NCBI GenBank assembly: GCA_034359265.1
Contig: CP136893.1
Span: 43,411,501-43,475,500, forward strand
Length of the DNA stretch: 64,000 nt
Source of the DNA: Canna indica
Lineage: Eukaryota; Streptophyta; Magnoliopsida; Zingiberales; Cannaceae
Direction: 5' to 3'
Each line of letters opens with the position of its first letter. Position 1 is the first letter of the stretch. The position numbers and the translations under genes were made by a program. Below, piece after piece: positions 56,038 through 64,000 of this stretch. The notes beneath the pieces were generated by a model, which was not told where the DNA came from, ran no database searches, and saw nothing but the letters and a program-made list of their open reading frames with translations.

Positions 56038-56411
56038 GAATTCCAACTCCTATAACATTTTCATGTCATCCATCTCCAAAGGTAACAGCTGCACCTCCAT
56101 GTTTTTGAATATCTTTCAGATTGTTTAGACTTCTTGTCATATGCTGTGAATATCCACTATCGAAACACCAAGAACCTAGAGAAGAAACAATTTTTGACAT
56201 AAATGCAACATGACAGTTTAGATCAACCTTTCTTACCCAAATCTGCTTAACATTTTGCCTTGGGGGTTTCACATGATCCTTTCTTCCTAGTTTGTTTGAG
56301 AGTTTGAAGCAGTTTGCTATTATGTGCCTTTTGGGTTTGCAATAATAGCATCTAGGCACCTTCTAGCTTCTTCTAGCAGTAGTCTATTGTTGACTTGAAG
56401 AAACCCTACGA

Positions 56412-56416
56412 ATGTA
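56412..56416. repeat. Target site duplication TGTAC (left, imperfect)
   Basis: TGTAC here and TATAC at 62150-62154 differ by one transition. Confidence 0.65.
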
Positions 56417-57682
56417 CCGTTGGTGAAATGGCCTACACTAAAGGGGGGGTGGTGGTGAACAGTGTGTACGCTAAAACTTTAACCTAAATGCAAATTATTC
56501 CTTTTAATCTTTTCTTACAACTTAGGCAATTGACAAATCGAATAACAAGCGGAAGTAGAATAAATACGACAATTGAAACAACAAGCACAATAGCAATGCT
56601 AACACATGAATTTATAGTGGTACGACCAAATGCCTACACCACTACCTAAGCACCCCGCTTAGGATTTCCAAATATAGCTTTACTAGATTATATTATTTCC
56701 CTTACAATGAGGACCCTTTACTCGAAGAGTCTCTGCTCTCAACCTAAGGCACTTTCACACCCGGAAGTCTTCACCTTCTTACCGAGAGCACTCTTCCACT
56801 TCAACCTTAAGGGACAATAATCAATAATCCTAGCAAACTAAGTGCACCAATGGATTTAAGCCTCAAACACAAAGGCTACCACTCAACTCAATCAAACCTA
56901 GCAACCTAGGTTTACACACTTGTTATACAATGAAAATAAACAACAAAATATAATAACAATTGGAGCAATAAACAAACCAAGCTATACTTAGCTCCAAAAG
57001 AAATTCCCTAGTCCTCTTTATGCCTCAAGATGATGAATCGATGAAGAATGAAGGCTCAATCAAGATTTCAACAAGAAACTAGGGTATAGAGATGAAAATG
57101 GCTCAATCAAGGCTTTAGTATCACATATAATGGTTCAAGGAATGTTGGAAGGTGTAAGGAAGGCTAGGTATGTGTTTATATAGAGAGGCCAAGAAGTATG
57201 CTCGGCTGAAACACTACACAACGGCTTAAAAACGAGCCATTATTGCCGGCCGGTCGACCACCCGAATGACCGGTCATCGATCGGAAGCCTTATGTGGCTT
57301 TTGAACCCTTGGCGGTCGATCATCGGTTAATCGGCCGCAGAGTATCGGTACTTTGCTATAGTACCTCTACTTTATCATTCAGTTTCAGCTTGGTTCATTA
57401 TTTGGTTTGGGTTTCGAATTATGGATTTGGTTCTTTAGGGGTCTTTGCATCATAATGAGGATTTTACAATTTATCTAGACACCCTAAACCTAGACTCAAT
57501 CTTCCGGACGAATCTGAGCGCGTCGACCAACATCCTTGCCGATTTCTTTGATTTTTCCAATTGGGTACGTCAAGCGCTAACCGACTTGGAACCTAAATAA
57601 TATTCTTCATGAAATCATTAGTTTCATATTTGTTATCATCAAAACCGAGATTAAGACCAATGTTGAAAACCTTAGGCCAACA
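56417..57682 (-). repeat. 3' LTR of gag-only copia element 2 (1266 bp)
   Basis: Runs CGTTGGTGAAATGGCC...TTAGGCCAACA, with the signature CACTAAAGGGGGGGTGG and a block ACTACCTAAGCACCCCGCTTAGG shared with the other copia LTRs. It has a short GGTCGACC/GGTCATCGATCGG cluster at 57245-57330. Confidence 0.85.
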
Positions 57683-59820
57683 ATCTCCCCCTTTTTGATG
57701 ATGACGAACATTCTTAAGAAAATATATCATTTAAGCATCAAGGATATTAATCATGGGATTTCTCCCCTTATCAATATGCATATCTATGGAAATAAACTCC
57801 CCTTATCTATTTGCATGGTCTTCATATATTTTCTTTCCATTTACCTATATTTTTCTCCCCCTTTTGACATCACTCAAAAAGGGCAATAAAAGTCAAGGTT
57901 GAGACTAGAAAATATTTTTCATGAAAGCCAAAGTCAACCAAGTCAAGGGATGAAAACATTATATCAATTCAGAGACTAATCAATACATGTTATCGAAGAA
58001 TGATAGAATCCAAAACTAGGAATCATGTATTAAGTCAAGTATGGATATTTTCATAACTATTAGTTATCTTTCATGACATTTGCAGATTTCATTCAAAGCT
58101 TTCGAAATACAAAGATATGGTCATTTAAAGCATGCATATCAAGTTAGAAGTGAAACTAATGTCATTTGATCAAAATTTCAACTTAGCACGATTTCATTCG
58201 AAAGAGGCATGAAAACATGAAAATGGCCAAGTATCAAATTTTGCTATCTACTCATGTTTTCTCTAATTTAGGTACCTAGATATCTAACATGAGTGAATCT
58301 ACGTATATATGTGAAGTTTGGGCTTAAAATGAAATTTTAAGTCACTTTGTTGACTTAGGTCAAAGTATATTTCTAGTTTACAAAAATCAAACTTTTAAAT
58401 CCTTATAAAATCATATTCTAGACAAAAATTTTGAAACTTTAACTGGACAAACTAGATTGTTCATGTAATCTACAGGTTCAAGATTCAGTCAAAAATCAAT
58501 TTTTTTGTAAATTCATAAAATTCATAAAAATCCAAGGGTATTTTCGTAAATTTCAAGTATTTTTTCAAAAGTTAACATATTCTATTCAAACTTTCTAGAT
58601 ATCGCTGAATGATTATTTCAGATGCATGTGTCAAGTTTGAACTCAAAATGAATTGAAAATTTAAACCTATGAACACCTAACATGAGTAAATCTAAACATG
58701 TTCCTCGGTCAACTCGGTTCAAAAGATGTTATCATGAAATGGCTCTATGTTATTTTATCCATATCCATATGAATTTTTCATTCTAAATGCATGGAAACAT
58801 GTCATACTATTCCTAAGCATGGTTCTGAAGTTTGAACATAAAATGAAGTGTCCAACTCGATTTGTTGACTTGGGTCAAACTTTTCTAAGTTTAAGTTGCC
58901 TAAAGTGTTCTTGTAATCAACTTGTTCATCTACACATGAATTTTCAAGTTTGAACACCTAGAATCATGTCATATGTGTATCTAAACATGTTTACCAAGTA
59001 TTTACTCAAAATGAGGTCTCTAATAAGGAATTTTAACCTAGTCCAATTTCATTCAATATCAGCATCATAAAATTGCCTAAGTATCAAAATTTTACCTACT
59101 CATGAAATGTCATAGATTTATAATAATCATGAATATAAAGACATCATTAATGCATGAATATTCAAGTATTATAATAAGATTTTTGCAAAAACAAAATCAT
59201 ACCTCATTCTAGAAATTTTTTCCCAAACTTTTCATTTACTTTCCAATTTTCTTCATGATAGCATAGCCTTCCATTAACATTCTCAACTTGCAAGTAGACT
59301 TCATTAGTAGATTTAATGAAATTAAAGCTACTAGCAAGCAACCCAAACCAAATAGCAAAGAGAAGAATCAAGTATCATTTTTAGAGTCCACTTTGCTAAA
59401 TAGTTTGAAATCTGTTTCAAGGTAAATTATCATGAATCCGAAACGAATCGAGAGATCTCAAAATATGAAAATTTAAAAAGTAAGATTTCTAACCCTTCCT
59501 ATTGGTTGAAAATCGTAAGGCCACAATGAGCCTACGATTTGGAACTGCAAGGTCGCATGAGCTTGTTATGGGCTACATTGGTCTCCGAAGAGACCCGGAA
59601 ATCAAAATTAAAATCATTTTATAAAATATATCGAGAGTGTGGAAATCAAATAGAATTAAGCATAGAATCATAATCTTCAACAAAGGTAAAACAAATCAAG
59701 TTAGAAGATGATACTGAGATAGTTTTGATGCCAACTTTACCTAAGGCATTAAGGTAGCTTGAAGTTGCAACCAAGGGAGGATTCATCATTCAAGTTCAGG
59801 GTCAACTTCAACACATCACT
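57683..59820 (-). other. Polypurine tract and non-coding core of gag-only copia element 2
   Basis: Opens with the complement of a polypurine tract (ATCTCCCCCTTTTTGATG). The rest is non-coding but parallels 45268-48440, including palindromes TTGACTTAGGTCAA (58350) and TTGACTTGGGTCAA (58865), and the conserved island at 59490-59612. It is shorter than in element 1 by about 1 kb. Confidence 0.78.
59580..59595 (-). other. Conserved hairpin with UUCG loop, second copy
   Basis: GGTCTC-TTCG-GAGACC on the minus strand, identical to 48200-48215 within flanks that have diverged. Confidence 0.75.
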
Positions 59821-59829
59821 TTCCTTCAA

Positions 59830-61184
59830 CCATGTGTGGTAGCTCCCCCTACAAGAAAACAAGAAACCTTTGGTACCCAAATGGTTTTGGGTCCTTAGTG
59901 GTGAGTTGGCCTAGGAATCCAAAGTGTCTTAGCAATACTTGGATTTCTTTTAAATGTACAATCATGAATAGCATGGCCATATATACCACAACAAAAACAA
60001 TTTCTATGAAACTTTTTCTTTTGGACATGAGGTTTAAAGGAAGAATGATTGACATGAGAATGATGATGAACATTAACATTCTTTACATAAGAATTTTTTA
60101 TTTCTAGAATTCTTAAAGGAAGATATATTTGATAAATCATTGATTTTCTTATTTAAGAACACAATCTCATTTTCCAAATCACTCATGGATTTGTGAATAA
60201 CATGCAATTGAGATTTCAACGTGTTATTTTCAATTTTCTATTTTTCATTGTCAATTTTGAAATCATTATTCCTAAACTTCAATATAGATTTCAAATCCTC
60301 ATTTTCATTTTTCAAAGCCTTTAGCTCAAAGTTCAATGTATCATGGCAAGAATCAAAAGACTTAGACTTTAAGTTCTCATTTTCTAGCTCTAAAGCATGC
60401 ACGTGGGAACTAAGTTTAGAGTTTTCTTTCTTTATTTTCATATTTTCTTTATTCTTTTTCATAAGCAATTCATACATTTTTCTACATTCTTCAATCAACT
60501 TATCATATGACATGTTAAGTGATCTTGAGTTGCTAGAATCACTATTTTGACAAGAAGCAATAGAATTTACCTCATCATCAAATCCCATGAGGCAAAGTTG
60601 AGAGCTGACTTCATTGTCATGACAAGAGGATGCTTCATGTGATTCGGAGGTGGATGTTGAAGCACTTGTCCAATTCTTGGCATTCTTCTTTAATGAAGGG
60701 CAATTTGTTTTAATGTGCCCCTTTTCCTTGCACAAGTAGCATATAACCTTTCTTTTTCAGCTTTTTGATTTACTTCTTTGACTAGAAGCACTAAGAGCAT
60801 CAAACCTAGGTTAGTATTAGGGGGATGACCAATGTCATCACCACCCTCAATAAATGTATTAAGCTCTTTAATTTTAGCATAATCATATAACATATTCAAT
60901 GTAGCCCAAATATCAAATGCGAAAGAATAATGCATAACCTTTTCAAGTATATAATTTTAAAATGAGCAATATAGAAGATGCGTTGTTTTAGCATTCAATT
61001 CAAATAATTTAACTTGTTCTTGAGTCCAACCATTAATGTCATTGGGCTCAACATATTCATTCTTTAGCATGCACCATAGATCTAAATTTTGTGTTTTAAG
61101 AAATGTGTACATCCTACTCTTCCAGATGCCAAAATTTACCTCTTCAAACCTTGGTGGTGCAAAAGCTATGCTCTCTAGTGCCAT
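59830..61184 (-). pseudogene. Gag of gag-only copia element 2, broken
   Basis: N-terminal part 60957-61184 (MALESIAFAPPRFEEVNFG, then WKSRMYTFLKTQNLD). Next is 60690-60935 (FAFDIWATLNMLYDYAKIKE). Then 60238-60735 has the first zinc knuckle ending KEKGHIKTNCPS and a long coiled coil (NMSYDKLIEECRKMYELL, LELENENLKSKSFD). Finally 59895-60140 has the second knuckle CFCCGIYGHAIHDC and the IWVPK-type linker. Frameshifts and stops separate the pieces. The residue pattern is closest to gag of element 1. Confidence 0.85.
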
Positions 61185-61237
61185 TCTAGGACCGAAGCTA
61201 GATGTAGACGAGATGGTGAAATCTCAATCCACAACCC

Positions 61238-61249
61238 GCTCTGATACCA
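61238..61249 (-). other. Primer-binding site of gag-only copia element 2
   Basis: GCTCTGATACCA, the complement of TGGTATCAGAGC, 2 bp from the LTR. Confidence 0.9.
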
Positions 61250-61251
61250 AA

Positions 61252-62149
61252 TAATGGTGAGATGACCTACACTAGAGGGGGGGGGGGGTGAATAGTGTGT
61301 ATGTTAAAACTTTAACCTAAATGTAAATTATCACTAGTTTAGCTCCAATGCCTACTCCACTACCTAAGCACCTCGTTTAGGATGTCCAAACTTAGTTTCA
61401 CTAGCTTATATCGTTTTCCTTACAATGAGGACCTTTTACCCGAAGAGTCTCCGCTCTCAATCTAGTCCTCTTGATGTCTCAAGATGATGAATCGATGAAG
61501 AATGAAGGCTCAATCAAGATTTCAACAAGAAACTAGGGTATAGAGATGAAAATGACTCAATCAAGGCTTTAGTATCACATATAATGGCTCAAGAAATGTT
61601 GGAAGGTGTAAGGAAGGTTGGGTATGTGTTTATATAGAGAGGCCAAGAAGTAGGATCGGGTGAAACACTACACAACGACTAAAAAAAGAGTAGTTATGGC
61701 CGGCCAGTCAATCACTTGTCGATTGCCTGAACGACCGGTCATCAATCGGAAGCCTTATGTGGCTTTTGAACCCCTGACGGTCAATCATCGGTCAATCGGC
61801 CTCAGTGTACCAGTACTTTGCTATAGTACCTATACTTTATCATTCAGTTTCAGTAGAGTTCTTTTCGATTCGGGTTTTAGATTACAAGTTTGGTTCTTTA
61901 GGGGTCTTTGAATCGTAATAAGCATTTTACAATTTATCTAGACACCATAAACCTAGACTCTAGCTATCTTCCTGACGAATTCGAGCGTGTCGACCAATGC
62001 CCTTGTCGATTTCTCTGATTTTTCTGATCGAGGACGTCGAGCGCTAACCGACTTGAAACATGAAAATAATTTTCCAAGAAATCATTAGTTCCATCTATGT
62101 TATCATCAACACCGAGATTAAGACCAAGGTTGAAAACCTTAGACCAACA
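61252..62149 (-). repeat. 5' LTR of gag-only copia element 2, internally deleted (898 bp)
   Basis: Matches 56417-57682 but lacks segments near 61335 and 61460, about 370 bp in all. Contains a 12-G run in the signature at 61277-61288. Confidence 0.85.
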
Positions 62150-62154
62150 TATAC

Positions 62155-63170
62155 CTTAGTTGAACTAGCAGTTGAGATTGCGGATTTAACTGGGATGGAC
62201 CAGTGTATCCCAGTCCATTGTGATTTAAAGGATATTTTTCTGCACTCAAAATTTCATTAAGGGTACCACTAGAATTAATCATTCTAACTTCCCTTTTCAC
62301 CTTATCAAGTTATGAAGATGTTGAATTCTCTGCTCAAAACTTCTCTTTTCTTCTATCAACAACTTGTTTTGATTATTGAGGGAATTGTTCAGTTTCGCAA
62401 CTTCAATCCATTTATCAAACATTTCTTGGTAGGTTTCCTCAAGACTCTCAGCACATTAAACTCTGCAGTGATCATCTTCTGCATCTGAGCTTTCTATAGT
62501 TCTGAGTCATCAATGCTTGTTTTGAAGGCTATAAAATTGCATTTTTCAAATTCTTCTGAGTCATTTTCCTCTTCGTCATCACTCCAGGTGACAGTAAAGA
62601 ACCTCTTCAGCTTCTTATGAAGATTTGGACATTCGGATCTGACATGTCCATATCCTTCACATTCACAACATTTGATACCTTTGGACTTTTGGTTTAAATC
62701 ATTTTTGAGAGCAGACGTCTGACCTCTTATGTTCTCTCCCACTATGAATTTTGATTTTGAACTGTTGAAACCACCCGGTTGAAACTGTGATTGTGACTGC
62801 GGTTGCAACTAAGAATTCTGATTTTGCTTATTTTTGGATTTTAAAAATCTTTTGAAATTCTTTATCACAAGGGCAAAAACAGCATCCATTTCATTTTCAG
62901 TAGCACAGAAAGCAATATTTTTCTTCTTCTCCTTGTGTGAGTATTTTTCTGTAAGTTTTAGCTCATATGTTTCAAGTTTTCCCATCAAAGTGTCAGTCAT
63001 AATTGATGGATCATGAACTTCACTTATAGCTGCAACTTTCATACCAAAATTTGAAGGCATAGATCTCAGGACTTTTCTTACAATATTTTCTTCTAAGAAG
63101 GATTCTCCAAGGTTGGTTGCATTGTTCATGAGATCTTTGATATGCCCATGGAAGTCTTGACTTCTTTCAT
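62155..63170 (-). pseudogene. Copia Gag remnant, minus strand (upstream half of 52511-56411)
   Basis: 62809-63129 encodes VRKVLRSMPSNFGMKVAAI and a segment with LMGKLETYELKL (copia gag). 62494-62808 has a zinc knuckle CCECEGYGHVRSEC and the acidic TWSDDEEENDSEE stretch. About 62165-62300 encodes VRMINSSGTLNEILSAEK and GLGYTGPS, the usual gag-protease linker of this copia group. The sequence breaks at 63170, where the LTR at 63171 is inserted. Confidence 0.82.
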
Positions 63171-64000
63171 TGTAATATCCTAGATATTCTAATTATATTC
63201 TTTTCCTTTATGGTTGTGTTTATTAGCCTAGCGGACTAGTCCGAGGTCGAGCCGAGTCGACTCATGGTCCGGTGCGAGCTTGCGAGCTCGGGTAAGTAAG
63301 AATATGAGTTATGTGAATTTGGCTTGAGTAGTAAAATTTATTTAATTTGATGTTATGTATGCATGATTGTTTAATTATGGCTATGTGGATGTGCTTATGT
63401 GGTTGCTTATAATTTACCATGGGATTAGAATAGGATTAATTAAGTTAGCGGGTTCGGGTTCGGCTTGAGGCAGATGCGGGTTTGATAAAGGGTTAGTGTA
63501 GTTAGGGTTGAGGAGGGAATATAAAACCTCCTCCCCTTGGCTTGTGGTTCCTTTTTGGAGCCGCGGAACCTAATTGAGAAGAGGAGCCACTCGCCAAGCC
63601 GTAGCCAGCCCCTCTCCTCTTTCCCCTTGGAGCCACCGCCCTCTAGAGCCGAGCCTCCGAACTTCTTCCCCTTCTCCTTCCTCTCCTTCCTCTCCTTCTT
63701 CCTTCTCTTTGGAGTCGAGCCGAGAGGAGCCAAGCCAAGCCAGCCCCTCACTTTTCCTCTTCCCCTCTCTTCAAGCTGGTGGCTTGAGTCGAGCTGCCAT
63801 TTTTTGAAGCTGGATCCGAGGGTCGTCGTCTGGGATGTATTCTTTAATCGTCCTTCCTATTTAGGTGAGTGGTTATACATCTCCTTTCTCGGGTTCTTTC
63901 TTGGTTTTGAGCCAATTTGGGCATTTTCTTATTGATTCTTGTGTTTTCTCGCCGAATCGTGGGTTTTGATTACCGTGTTCTTGTGCCGATTCATGGGAGG
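63171..64000 (+). repeat. LTR start, same Ty3/gypsy-like family as 5266-16732 (runs off window)
   Basis: Begins TGTAATATCC and parallels 5266 onward: GCCTAGCGGACTAGT, GAGCCGAGTCGACTCATGG, GCGAGCTTGCGAGCTCGG, and a TATA box TATAAAA at 63520. The pyrimidine-rich segment corresponding to the duplicated 60-bp unit is present in different form. It interrupts copia gag at 63170. Whether it is a solo LTR or the 5' end of a full element cannot be told here. Serine/proline-rich frames inside it are compositional. Confidence 0.85.

Larger units (their letters stand above)
52511..56411 (-). pseudogene. Copia protease, integrase and RT remnant, minus strand (downstream half)
   Basis: From right to left: zinc knuckle CYYCKPKRHIIANC and protease WCFDSGYSQHMTR (56066-56359); MITE 55204-56034; pre-integrase HMRLGHIPISHM and integrase FELIHCDIWGPHKV (54460-54846); and RT upstream region SFLTFIDANHDPDSY in two tandem copies (52958-53590). 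Then come decayed RT words (GFTQVEGIDYVETYAPVS-like and PPGYE) ending at about 52510, where the element is truncated. The upstream gag half lies at 62155-63170, separated by the inserted element at 56417-62149. Confidence 0.82.
56417..62149 (-). mobile_element. Gag-only non-autonomous copia element 2, minus strand (5733 bp)
   Basis: The left LTR 56417-57682 begins CGTTGGTG (expected TGTTGGTG) and the right LTR 61252-62149 ends CCAACA. The primer site is 61238-61249. Interior: polypurine complement at 57683, non-coding core 57698-59820, gag pieces 59895-61184. No pol. Organisation and gag/non-coding junction match element 1 (43784-51433), though LTR sequences differ, so it is a sister family. 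It splits the copia pseudogene whose halves are 52511-56411 and 62155-63170. Confidence 0.88.

Overview
This window is nuclear DNA of a flowering plant. It is a heterochromatin-like, gene-poor block made almost entirely of transposable elements and their remains: Ty1/copia and Ty3/gypsy LTR retrotransposons, a hAT element, a CACTA element and two Harbinger-type MITEs. The AT-rich spacers, methionine-initiator-tRNA primer sites and the plant gene fragments inside the CACTA element (TGA bZIP, prefoldin 2, PPR, CDK-like kinase) support a plant. The GC-rich captured exons hint at a monocot, weakly. I see no intact host gene and no rRNA, tRNA or CRISPR array.

Layout. 1-1681: minus-strand copia remnant whose interior has collapsed to about 100 bp. 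1682-2720: LTR-like fragment. 2721-4466: AT-rich spacer. 4467-18745: four-deep nest. A solo LTR (4472-18740, TSD TATTA) holds a second solo LTR (5266-16732, TSD GAAGG). That holds a degenerate copia element (6791-15642), which holds an 831-bp MITE (12703-13533, TSD TTA). 18886-28357: non-autonomous CACTA element with two right ends and fragments of at least four recognisable host genes plus one unidentified, all on the minus strand. 28358-29866: AT-rich spacer. 29875-34427: hAT element with a perfect 8-bp TSD and a broken transposase. 35209-40939: 5'-truncated copia with one 2.4-kb LTR. 40941-43783: decayed Tat-like Ty3/gypsy pol and its 3' region, interrupted by a minus-strand copia (43784-51433, TSD GTTCA). 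51434-52510: LTR-like fragment related to 1682-2720. 52511-63170: another minus-strand copia, split by the second MITE copy (55204-56034) and by a second gag-only copia (56417-62149). 63171-64000: start of another LTR of the 5266-16732 family.

The two most interesting systems are (1) a pol-less, gag-bearing copia lineage. Two copies share the same gag/non-coding junction and a 2-3 kb non-coding core with recurring TTGAC-N4-GTCAA palindromes and a conserved UUCG-type hairpin. (2) The gene-capturing CACTA element, in which all captured exons lie in one orientation and keep splice signals.
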